This document shows, piece after piece, positions 9,812 through 17,223 of a DNA stretch of 22,828 nucleotides. The notes under the pieces were generated by a model. The model did not search any database. It was not told the origin of the DNA and worked only from the letters and a program-made list of their open reading frames with translations. The position numbers were made by a program, and so were the translations under genes. The stretch is from an uncultured Brevibacterium sp. (lineage in GTDB: Bacteria > Actinomycetota > Actinomycetes > Actinomycetales > Brevibacteriaceae): positions 1 to 22,828 of the forward strand of contig CABTZE010000013.1 in NCBI GenBank assembly GCA_902489215.1, written 5' to 3'. Numbering within the stretch: the first letter of the stretch is position 1; each line of letters begins with the position of its first letter.

Positions 9812-10111
9812 TCAGCCAGCGCAGTCAGAGCAGATGAGGACGCCGTCGTTGTCTTCTGCCAGCTGCGAACGGTGACGAACCAGGAAGCACTCCATACAGG
9901 TGAATTCATCATTCTGACGTGGCAGGACGCGCACCGAGAGCTCTTCGTTCGAAAGGTCGGCACCCGGCAGCTCGAAATCTTCGGCAGCGGCCGTTTCGTC
10001 TTCGTCTACCTGACTGGCCTGCGCCTGATTGCGCTGCGCCTTGAGCTCCTCGATGGAGTCAGCGCTGATTTCGTCATCCTGCTTTCGCGGGGCGTCGTAG
10101 TCGGTTGCCAT
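9812..10111 (-). CDS. DUF4193 family protein with two CxxC pairs
   Basis: A 99-residue acidic protein. The C-terminal third carries FTCMECFLVRHRSQLA and VLICSDCAG, two CxxC pairs suited to one zinc or other metal ion. The N-terminus MATDYDAPR and the whole architecture match DUF4193 (Rv2699c in M. tuberculosis), a broadly conserved actinobacterial protein of unknown function. No ribosome site is evident before the ATG. Convergent with DUF3093 and divergent from the 74-residue gene. Confidence 0.92.
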   Translation of the reverse strand: MATDYDAPRKQDDEISADSIEELKAQRNQAQASQVDEDETAAAEDFELPGADLSNEELSVRVLPRQNDEFTCMECFLVRHRSQLAEDNDGVLICSDCAG

Positions 10112-10183
10112 TTGTACTGGTCACACTCCGGCGGCATCTGGTTGAAGTCTGTGAATGACCGGCTCTTGTGCGGGTCATCCCGA

Positions 10184-10212
10184 ATAATGCACCTTCATTT
10201 GCTTTTGCGCAA
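10184..10212 (-). promoter_or_regulatory. Candidate promoter of the DUF4193 gene
   Basis: On the minus strand TTGCGC (10207-10212) and CATTAT (10184-10189) are 17 nt apart. The implied start near 10177 leaves a leader of about 65 nt. A short inverted repeat, ATGACC at 10155-10160 and GGTCAT at 10173-10178, lies at that start site and could be an operator or leader hairpin. Confidence 0.35.
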
Positions 10213-10335
10213 CTGCAGGCCGGGTGATTTCTTCGGTTTTTCTGACTTTGATAATTTGGAGGCTCAACATCATCGTGTTCACATTCAGTTCATGCGGACT
10301 GCCGATGATGCTGATGTTTGAGAAGGGAGGCTCCC

Positions 10336-10560
10336 ATGTCAGGTTTTGCCGAAGGACTCGACAACAAAGTCGAGCTTCTGCGCGAACAGCTCGCAGAGGC
10401 CCGCGAGGCCGGCGACGAATTCCGCGAACAAGCCCTGCTCGAAGAGCTGAGCGATACCGTCAACATCGCTGGTGAAAACGATCTCGACACGTCTGAGCTG
10501 AAGAAGGTCCTCGCAGCAGAGACCGGCACAATCCCGGTCATCGACGACCCTGAGAGCTGA
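10336..10560 (+). CDS. Hypothetical acidic helical protein, 74 residues
   Basis: Not recognised. ATG at 10336 has an excellent ribosome site, AAGGGAGG, 5 nt upstream, and the gene ends just before a strong terminator, so it is a self-contained unit. The 74-residue product is strongly acidic. Residues 9-40 (VELLREQLAEAREAGDEF and onward) have heptad-like spacing of Leu/Ala and could form an amphipathic helix or coiled coil; the tail GTIPVIDDPES looks flexible. There is no signal peptide, membrane segment or cysteine. A 224-base divergent promoter region separates it from the DUF4193 gene. Confidence 0.75.
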   Translation: MSGFAEGLDNKVELLREQLAEAREAGDEFREQALLEELSDTVNIAGENDLDTSELKKVLAAETGTIPVIDDPES

Positions 10561-10573
10561 CGTTTTCGCATAC

Positions 10574-10601
10574 AAAAGGGGCGGCCGAAGCCGCCCCTTT
10601 T
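10574..10601. terminator. Bidirectional intrinsic terminator
   Basis: A perfect 12-bp stem (AAAAGGGGCGGC and its complement) encloses a CGAA tetraloop. The A-run at one foot and the T-run at the other give each strand a GC-rich hairpin ending in TTTT. It lies between the convergent stops of the 74-residue gene (10560) and hemH (10619) and would serve both. Confidence 0.93.
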
Positions 10602-10618
10602 CTGTGCTCAGAGAGTGA

Positions 10619-11731
10619 TCAGTCAGCCCAGTTCGGCATCGTCGGTCGGTCTTCTCGACCTCGGCAGCATTCGACAGACCCTGCACCGGAACCGTCGATC
10701 AGGGGGCCTTCCTCCGTCACGGCCGGCGCGCTGACCTCTTCACCGCGCACCTGTGCGGCGCGTTCCAGAATGAGGTCGACCAGACCGCTGACGAACAGCG
10801 GGTCGGTGCCGACCGTCGCAGCCCGCACAAAAGCGAAGCCGTGCTTGTCGGCCGTTTCCTTTGCCTCCGTGTCGAGGTCATAGACGACTTCCATGTGATC
10901 GGACACGAAGCCGATTGGCACAACGACAACACCGGTCACGCCTTCTTCGGCGAGTTCGTCCATGCGGTCGTTGATGTCCGGCTGGGACCACGGGATGTGT
11001 GCCGGACCGGACTCCGAGCAGAATACGAGCTCCTGCTTCAGCGGAAGTTCGTCACCCAGCTGGGCGGCAATGTAGTCGATCAGCTGCTGGTGCTGTGCTT
11101 CGTATCCGATGGTGCACTTTTCCGAAGCCGCCTGCATGGTGTCCGGAATTGAGTGGGTGACATACAGAACACGGTGCTTCTGCGGATCGAGGCCGCCGGC
11201 CTTCTGCGCGAGTTCAGCCAGTGCTTCGCGGACGATCTTGACCTGTGTGTCGCCGAAGCCCGGGTGGTTGTAGTACTGGCGGATCTTGTCGATTTCAACG
11301 TTGATCCCCTCGCCGGCGAGCTTCTGGCTGGCCTTGGCGAAGTCTTCGCGGTACTGGCGGTCCGAAGAATAGCTGGAGTAGGCCGATGTGGTCACTGCGA
11401 TGAAGCGAGAGTCGCCGGCCTCTGCGCGCTCGCGCAACACGTCTTCGAGATACGGGTCCCAGTTGCGGTTGCCCCACACGACGGGGGTGTCGATACCGCG
11501 CGCGCGGACTTCCTCCCTCAGTGCTTCCAGAAGGGCGATGTTCTGTTCGTTGATCGGCGATTTACCGCCGAAGGCGAAGTAGTGCTCACCCACTTCTTCG
11601 AGACGCTCCTCGGGGATCCCGCGGCCGGCCGTGACGTTCTTGAGGAACGGCACAACTTCGTCGGCCTTATTGGGTCCGCCGAAGGACATGAGGACAATCG
11701 AATCGAAGGGAGAAACCGAAGATGAGGTCAT
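10619..11731 (-). CDS. hemH: Ferrochelatase (probably coproporphyrin ferrochelatase, CpfC)
   Basis: Inserts Fe2+ into the porphyrin in heme synthesis; actinobacterial enzymes act on coproporphyrin III. The 370-residue protein has MSFGGP near the N-terminus, the metal-site His193 in VTHSIPDTM, and SDHMEVVYDLD with Glu281. Cys206 in KCTIGYEAQH and the adjacent Cys355/Cys356 near the C-terminus recall [2Fe-2S] ligands of other actinobacterial ferrochelatases. Cys238 is the only other cysteine, and I cannot confirm a full ligand set. ATG 11731 has a TAGACT box 6 nt upstream and no ribosome site, so it is probably leaderless. Heme made here would serve the bd oxidase encoded further on. Confidence 0.96.
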   Translation of the reverse strand: MTSSSVSPFDSIVLMSFGGPNKADEVVPFLKNVTAGRGIPEERLEEVGEHYFAFGGKSPINEQNIALLEALREEVRARGIDTPVVWGNRNWDPYLEDVLRERAEAGDSRFIAVTTSAYSSYSSDRQYREDFAKASQKLAGEGINVEIDKIRQYYNHPGFGDTQVKIVREALAELAQKAGGLDPQKHRVLYVTHSIPDTMQAASEKCTIGYEAQHQQLIDYIAAQLGDELPLKQELVFCSESGPAHIPWSQPDINDRMDELAEEGVTGVVVVPIGFVSDHMEVVYDLDTEAKETADKHGFAFVRAATVGTDPLFVSGLVDLILERAAQVRGEEVSAPAVTEEGPLIDGSGAGSVECCRGREDRPTMPNWAD

Positions 11732-11737
11732 GCTCGA

Positions 11738-11743
11738 AGTCTA
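11738..11743 (-). promoter_or_regulatory. -10 box of hemH, leaderless promoter
   Basis: Minus-strand TAGACT (TANNNT) is 6 nt from the ATG at 11731. Its -35 region at 17-19 bp spacing falls inside the inverted repeat 11758-11792 and does not resemble TTGACA, which suggests control by a protein bound there. Confidence 0.5.
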
Positions 11744-11757
11744 CCGTGACGTTCCTG

Positions 11758-11792
11758 GGCGGCGAGTCGTCAGTGCTTGACGACTCGCCGCC
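11758..11792. repeat. Perfect 15-bp inverted repeat between divergent hemH and sepH
   Basis: GGCGGCGAGTCGTCA and its exact complement are separated by GTGCT. It lies between divergent start codons, so a terminator role is unlikely. Its centre is about 44 bp upstream of the predicted hemH transcript start and about 80 bp upstream of the sepH start codon. It may be an operator for a dimeric regulator or form a structured sepH leader. Confidence 0.85.
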
Positions 11793-11857
11793 GGTGGTAC
11801 CCCCATCGGGCCGCGCACCGTGAAAATATGGAACGGCTACAGGAAGGTGTGATTCGA

Positions 11858-12886
11858 GTGACGGAACTGTCTTTTCACGCAGCTGACGCGTCCGGTGCGC
11901 TTGTGCTGCGCGATGCACAGGGAGCCGAGTACCGGCTCCGCGTCGACGACGAACTTCTTGCCGCGGTGCGCCGCCTGCGCACCCAGCAGGCTACCCGCAC
12001 CTATGGGCGAGGCCAGCTGAGGCCCAAGGCCATTCAGGCGATGATCCGCTCGGGGCTTACCGCCGAGGAAGTCGCGGATGCAACCGGAGGGGACCTCGAC
12101 CACATCAAGGCCTTCGAACAGCCCGTCCTGGCTGAGCGCCGCCACATTGCCCACAGCGCTGGACAAAGCCCCGTCTACGAAGACGGCAGCCGTGACCACA
12201 CTCCCCGCCCCCTGCGCGAAGTCGTCACCGAGCGCTTGGAGAAGCGCGGCGCTGACACCGACAATCTCCAGTGGGACGCTTGGCGATCCGACGAGGGCGT
12301 GTGGAACGTCGAACTGGCCTTCACGGTCCGCGGCACGCAGAAGACTGCGCGCTGGGAGTACCGGGAGCGCAATGTTCGTGCCGTTGACGACGAAGCCCGC
12401 TGGCTGTCCGAAGCCGGCCCCGCTGACTCCGGTCCGATCCCCAACTTCGGCAGTCCCGACGAACGTGTTTTCGACTTCGAAGACCAGGATCGCACCCCGA
12501 AGTCGGCTGACCACCAGGCTGAGACGGGCCGCATCCTCGAAAGCCTGCGCCGGCGTCGTGCTCGCACGCAGGAATCCGAATCGGCTCAGGCTCCGACCGG
12601 ACTGCGGTCAGTGCCGGAAATGCCGGAAACCGAACCCGACGGAGCACACACAGCACTGTCCCGGCCCGAAGAGGCCGATGATGACTCCGTACTAGCGGTG
12701 AGCCCGCCGGAAGAAGAACACACGGACGCACAGCCTTCACTGCTGGATGAACCGGGTGTTTTCGACGGCGGCAACCCCGCTGCAAGCGCCGAGCCTGCAG
12801 AACAGCCCGAGCAGAAAGAGGCTAAGCGCGGCCGGTCGTCCGTCCCCAGCTGGGACGAGATCATGTTCGGCACAAAGCGCGACTGA
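11858..12886 (+). CDS. sepH: Septation protein SepH (DUF3071)
   Basis: Actinobacterial cell-division protein that binds FtsZ and stimulates its assembly. In 342 residues the conserved N-terminal DUF3071 domain (about 1-210) contains a helix-turn-helix-like stretch near 55-90 (PKAIQAMIRSGLTAEEVADATG). A long acidic, low-complexity linker follows. The C-terminus ends SVPSWDEIMFGTKRD, a short motif conserved in SepH. GTG 11858 was chosen because the conserved domain starts there and AGGAAGG lies 10 nt upstream; an in-frame ATG at 11828 would add ten residues. It converges on cydDC with a 3-base gap. Confidence 0.93.
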   Translation: MTELSFHAADASGALVLRDAQGAEYRLRVDDELLAAVRRLRTQQATRTYGRGQLRPKAIQAMIRSGLTAEEVADATGGDLDHIKAFEQPVLAERRHIAHSAGQSPVYEDGSRDHTPRPLREVVTERLEKRGADTDNLQWDAWRSDEGVWNVELAFTVRGTQKTARWEYRERNVRAVDDEARWLSEAGPADSGPIPNFGSPDERVFDFEDQDRTPKSADHQAETGRILESLRRRRARTQESESAQAPTGLRSVPEMPETEPDGAHTALSRPEEADDDSVLAVSPPEEEHTDAQPSLLDEPGVFDGGNPAASAEPAEQPEQKEAKRGRSSVPSWDEIMFGTKRD

Positions 12887-12889
12887 GCT

Positions 12890-15800
12890 TTACAGCTTCA
12901 CCCGCAGATCATCAGAGCTGACCCACCGCTGATCGTGGGTCACCATCACGACAGCGCGGTCATCAAGAGTTTCGCGCAGGTCCGTCATGAGCGCCTGTGC
13001 GGTCTCTGCGTCGAGGTGCGCGGTCGGCTCATCGATGACGACCACATCGGCACCTGTCAGGAGGGTACGGGCAATCGCCAGACGTCCCCTCTGCCCACCG
13101 GAGAGGAACTCTCCCCCGGCGCCGATGACAGCATCCAGACCGCGTTCGCGCGCAAGTTCATCCAATCCCACGCGCCGCAGCACGTCGAGCAGCTCGTCAT
13201 CGCTGGGTCGATCATCACGGTCCCGCGCAATGAGCAGATTCGCGCGCAGGCTGGAATTGAAGACGTGGGCTTCCTGCGGGCACCAGGCAACTGTGCCCGC
13301 AAGATCTTCCGGCCCCACTTCGAGCAGGTTTGTGCCGTCTGCCGTGTAAGTCCCAGCAGTCGGGTCGAGGAAGCGCAGGACGACAGACACCAAAGTGGTT
13401 TTGCCCGATCCTGACGGCCCGGTGACCGTAGTCCAGCGCCCACGCGCAATATCGGCGTCGATGCCGGAGAGAATTTCGGGGCCGGTTGGCCACGATGCGC
13501 GAATGCCGCGCAGCTGCGCACTGCTGATCGATTCGACAGGCCGCGGCTGCCTCGCATCGTGGTCTTCTTCCGCATCGAGTTCCGGTACGCGCCGCAGAAC
13601 CGAGGCCAGGGCCGGCCACTGCTGGACTGCCCGCAGAGAGTCCAGGCAGGCATCGATGAGGGCGAGTGGAACGAGCACGAGGATCGCGAGAGCTTCCGGT
13701 GAGAGGCCGCCGGAAATCACCGTGGGCCCCGCGATCAGGAGCATGAGAGCACTCAGAGCCGACAGCATGAACGTAACGATCCCCTCGCCCAGTCCAGAAG
13801 ACTGCAGGATGCGCTTCTCAAACGCGCCGACTCGCTCATCTTCCTCGACAACGGCGGCGGCTGCCTCGTCAGCTTTGCCGTTTGCGATGAGATCCGTTTT
13901 TGCGCCGAGCAGGCGCGTTAGCTGTCCCAGCACCCGTGCCCGGTATTCCAAACGCTGCACACCGGCCTGACGCTCAGCCATGAGCGCAGCCGCTGGCCCC
14001 ACGGTGAGTGCCAGTGCGAGTACAGCGGCAAGCGCCAGCGCCGCCTTGGGCTGGAAAATCCAGAAGACCACGACAGCCGCGGCACCGATGATGACTGCGA
14101 CAATCGGCGGAACCAGAACGCGCGGCGCGGCGTCTCTGATGTCATCGACATCGGAGACCAGCCTGCGCAGGGCAACGTCGCTGCGGGCCACCGCTCGGTT
14201 GGCGGTTCCCTCGCGCGCAAAGGTCTGCCACAGATGACGGCGCAGCGCAGCCAGTTTGCCGAGGATTGCGTGGTGCAGGTTGAGCTGGTGGGTGTAGGTG
14301 AGAACTGAACGGCTCAGACCGAAGAACCGCACGCCGACAATCGCCACCAGCAGATACATGATCGGCGGCTGGAAGGAAGCGTGGACAATGAGCCAAGCCG
14401 ACACCGCCGTCAGCGCCGTGCCGGCGGCAACAGCACCGACGGCCGACAGAACACCCAGCCAAAAGCGACCCGTCGTAAAGCCGACAGCATCGGCCGCACG
14501 TCGAAGCAGCTGCCACGTCGAGGCGGGGCTGGTATCTTCGGCACCTTCATCAAGGACGGGGCGCCTGTTCGGCTCGACAGGTTCTGCTGTCGGCTCCGCC
14601 GTGTCGAGGTCCTGTGCGGGCGCGCCGATGTGCAGGCGTGTGCCGGCTGCTGTCAGCGCGGGATCGTGGCTTGCCGCAATGACGGGGCAGGTCTCGCTGA
14701 TGGTCTGCAGTTCCCGACGAATGCGGGCGGCAGAGGCGTCGTCGAGGTGCGCTGTCGGCTCGTCGACGATCAGCAGCCGCGCACCGGAATCCACGCGCGC
14801 AAAGGCTCGGGCCAAGGACAGTCTCCGGGCCTCACCCGGACTGAGAGCATCCACGGCGGCGGCGTCATCCAGTTCGAGAGCCGCGCGCTGCTTAAGACCA
14901 GCCGTGTCAATATCGGGACCGCCGAACAGGCGGAGTTCCTCACCCACCGTGGCACAAAAGAAGCGGGGACTCTGGTCGGCAAAAGCCAGTGAATCCGGAA
15001 CCCCCGTCAGGCTGCCGGTGACCGAGGTGGTCTCCCCCGGCCGCACGAGGCCGGCGAGAACGCCCAGGAACGTCGACTTCCCAGCCCCGGAAGCTCCGGT
15101 CAGAACAGTCAGCCCCGGTCCGATCCGACCCGACACCGGCGGCAGCGCGACAGAATCACCGTAGGAAACCGACACCTCGGCAAATTGAACAGCCCCTTCC
15201 GAACCGACTGACTCCGCACCTCGCGAGCCGAAGACAGCAGACCGCGGAGAGGCGATGAGACCGCGGATGCGGTCGAAAACGGCCAGTCCGTTCTCAGTGG
15301 AGTGAAAAGCCGCACCAAGCTGACGCAGAGGCAAGAACACCTCGGGAGCCAGAACAAGAGCCAGCAGACCAGCGCTCAGATCGAGTGTCCCGTTGACCAA
15401 ACGGACACCGATGAAAACCGCTACAAGAGCGACCGACAAAGTCGAAATGAGTTCAAGCGCAAGGGCGGAGAGAAAAGCGACCTTGAGTGTCTGCATCGTG
15501 GTGCGCCTGTAGCTGTCGCTGATGCGCACCAGCGCTTCGGTCTGCGCGCGCACTCGCCCCAACCCCACAAGCACCGGAAGGCCGCGTGCAAGCTCGACCA
15601 GATTGTCAGAAAGACGATCAAGGGACTTCAGCGCCTGCCCCACGCGCTCCTCGGTGTAACGGCCAATGAGGATCATGAACACAGGCACCAAAGGCAGGGT
15701 GGTCACCAACAGCGCGGCCGACACCCAATCGGCAAAGACAATGCGGACTATAACCGCAAGAGGAATGACAGCCGATGCCGTCAAAGCGGGCAGAACACCC

Positions 15801-16180
15801 GTGAAATAGTCGTCCAGATCATCCAGCGAACGCGTCGCGGTCAGAACCAGCGCGCCGTCGTCAATCTCAAGATCCCGCCCACCAGAACCGACAGAGCGCC
15901 CGATGAGCTTCCGGCGCAGCGCCGTTTTGACGCCGACCGCGGCACGGGCCCCAGCCGCCCGCTGCGCCCACACGGCTGCCCCGCGCACAACGGCCCCGAG
16001 GACACCCAGGAAAACAGCCAGCGAAACATCATCCCCGGCCATAACCCCGGTGACACCCCGAGCGACGGCCTCGGCGATGAGCACCAGCCCCAGCGCCTTG
16101 GCTGCGGCCACAGCCACAAGAACGCCAAGCGCCCGCCGTCCCGAGGGGACGGCGGACGCTGGAGTCCACGGTGAACTCAC
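12890..16180 (-). CDS. cydDC: Fused CydD-CydC thiol-reductant ABC exporter
   Basis: Exports cysteine/glutathione-type reductants and is needed for cytochrome bd assembly. The 1096-residue chain joins two ABC exporter halves. Half 1 (CydD-like) has a membrane domain at 20-300, Walker A TGASGAGKST (361-370), Walker B LLIVDEPTAHLD (469-480) and H-loop SHD. Half 2 (CydC-like) has a membrane domain at about 570-850, Walker A GPSGSGKTT (920-928), LSGGQ (1026-1030) and VVVIDEPTAHLD (1046-1057). The first signature motif reads LSPGE, so the two ATP sites are unequal. A Pro/Glu-rich linker (about 520-555) joins the halves. The GTG start overlaps the cydB stop by 4 bases. Confidence 0.95.
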   Translation of the reverse strand: MSSPWTPASAVPSGRRALGVLVAVAAAKALGLVLIAEAVARGVTGVMAGDDVSLAVFLGVLGAVVRGAAVWAQRAAGARAAVGVKTALRRKLIGRSVGSGGRDLEIDDGALVLTATRSLDDLDDYFTGVLPALTASAVIPLAVIVRIVFADWVSAALLVTTLPLVPVFMILIGRYTEERVGQALKSLDRLSDNLVELARGLPVLVGLGRVRAQTEALVRISDSYRRTTMQTLKVAFLSALALELISTLSVALVAVFIGVRLVNGTLDLSAGLLALVLAPEVFLPLRQLGAAFHSTENGLAVFDRIRGLIASPRSAVFGSRGAESVGSEGAVQFAEVSVSYGDSVALPPVSGRIGPGLTVLTGASGAGKSTFLGVLAGLVRPGETTSVTGSLTGVPDSLAFADQSPRFFCATVGEELRLFGGPDIDTAGLKQRAALELDDAAAVDALSPGEARRLSLARAFARVDSGARLLIVDEPTAHLDDASAARIRRELQTISETCPVIAASHDPALTAAGTRLHIGAPAQDLDTAEPTAEPVEPNRRPVLDEGAEDTSPASTWQLLRRAADAVGFTTGRFWLGVLSAVGAVAAGTALTAVSAWLIVHASFQPPIMYLLVAIVGVRFFGLSRSVLTYTHQLNLHHAILGKLAALRRHLWQTFAREGTANRAVARSDVALRRLVSDVDDIRDAAPRVLVPPIVAVIIGAAAVVVFWIFQPKAALALAAVLALALTVGPAAALMAERQAGVQRLEYRARVLGQLTRLLGAKTDLIANGKADEAAAAVVEEDERVGAFEKRILQSSGLGEGIVTFMLSALSALMLLIAGPTVISGGLSPEALAILVLVPLALIDACLDSLRAVQQWPALASVLRRVPELDAEEDHDARQPRPVESISSAQLRGIRASWPTGPEILSGIDADIARGRWTTVTGPSGSGKTTLVSVVLRFLDPTAGTYTADGTNLLEVGPEDLAGTVAWCPQEAHVFNSSLRANLLIARDRDDRPSDDELLDVLRRVGLDELARERGLDAVIGAGGEFLSGGQRGRLAIARTLLTGADVVVIDEPTAHLDAETAQALMTDLRETLDDRAVVMVTHDQRWVSSDDLRVKL

Positions 16181-17214
16181 GCGTGGTAGCTGGCGATGGC
16201 CACCGGAACGCTGTGTGCCGGAGGCAGGTGCTTTTCGTGGATGCGGCGGGCAAACACGCGGTACGAGTACACGGTGTAGCCCAGAACAATCGGCAGGAAG
16301 ATCACCGTGACGACGAGCATCACGCCGAGCGTGTAATCCGACGAAGAAGCCGAAGTGACGGTCAGAGACAGGGAGTCATCGATCGTCGACGGCAGTACAC
16401 GCGGGTAGATGTTGACGAACAGGCTGGCCACACCGGCAGCGAGGAACACGCCGTTGAACAGGAAGGCGCGCAGCTCGGTGTTCTCGCCGATGCTCATCCA
16501 CGTCACTACAGCTGCCAGCACCGCAACGGCGATGATGACGGCACCGACGATGTTGCCGAATTTGAACTGGACGATCAGGACCCACACGGCGGCGAACAGC
16601 AGGAGAAGCGGCAGGAACTTCTTTGCCTGTGCACGCGCGCGGACCCGCATTTCGCCGTGCGACTTCAGAGCCGTGAACAGCAGGCCCTGCAGGTAGGCGA
16701 AGCCGAGGATGGCCAGGCCGCCCACGATCGCGTAGATGTTGACCCACGCGAAGGCACCGCCCACGTTGTCGCCGTTGTCGTTGATCGGCATACCGGTGGT
16801 GGTCAGAGCGAGCATCGCACCGACGAAGAAGGCAGCGAGAGCCGAGCCGAGCGACAGGCACCACGTCCAAGCGTCACGCCAGCGCTGCGAATTGACCTTG
16901 CCGCGGTATTCAATCGACACGGCGCGCAGAATGAGTGCGAGCAGCGCCAGCGTCAACGGCACGTACAGGGCGGAGAACAGCGAGGCGTACCACAGCGGGA
17001 ATGCCGCGAACGTCGCACCGCCGGCGGTCAGCAGCCACACCTGGTTGCCGTCCCACACGGGCCCGAACGAGTTGAGCAGAACGCGCTGTTCCTTTTCGCT
17101 TTTCGCGAAGGTCTTCATCATCATGGCCGCGCCGAGGTCGAAGCCGTCGAGGATGAGGTACCCCGTCCACAGGACAGCGATGAGGATGAACCACAGGGTT
17201 GAAAGGGCTTCCAC
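16177..17214 (-). CDS. cydB: Cytochrome bd quinol oxidase subunit II
   Basis: Membrane subunit of the bd oxidase, partner of CydA. The 345 residues include about nine hydrophobic segments, with GFDLG (25-28 region) and WDGNQVWL conserved in the family. GTG start at 17214; its ribosome site AAGGAGA overlaps the TAA stop of cydA, 9 bases upstream, so translation is coupled. The gene ends in a 4-base overlap with cydDC. Confidence 0.97.
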   Translation of the reverse strand: MEALSTLWFILIAVLWTGYLILDGFDLGAAMMMKTFAKSEKEQRVLLNSFGPVWDGNQVWLLTAGGATFAAFPLWYASLFSALYVPLTLALLALILRAVSIEYRGKVNSQRWRDAWTWCLSLGSALAAFFVGAMLALTTTGMPINDNGDNVGGAFAWVNIYAIVGGLAILGFAYLQGLLFTALKSHGEMRVRARAQAKKFLPLLLLFAAVWVLIVQFKFGNIVGAVIIAVAVLAAVVTWMSIGENTELRAFLFNGVFLAAGVASLFVNIYPRVLPSTIDDSLSLTVTSASSSDYTLGVMLVVTVIFLPIVLGYTVYSYRVFARRIHEKHLPPAHSVPVAIASYHA

Positions 17215-17223
17215 AGCGTCTCC

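Noticed and set aside
10268..10310. CATCATCG/CGATGATG inverted repeat before the 74-residue gene
   Set aside because: Only 8 bp with a 27-base loop, in a stretch of simple ATG/ATC repeats; too weak to call a riboswitch or operator.
9779..10321. Plus-strand open frame of 180 codons opposite the DUF4193 gene
   Set aside because: DUF4193 on the other strand has conserved CxxC pairs; this frame is a shadow running through its promoter region.
15302..17202. Plus-strand open frames opposite cydDC and cydB
   Set aside because: Antisense to well-defined bd oxidase and CydDC sequences; composition is His/Arg/Gln-rich and unstructured.
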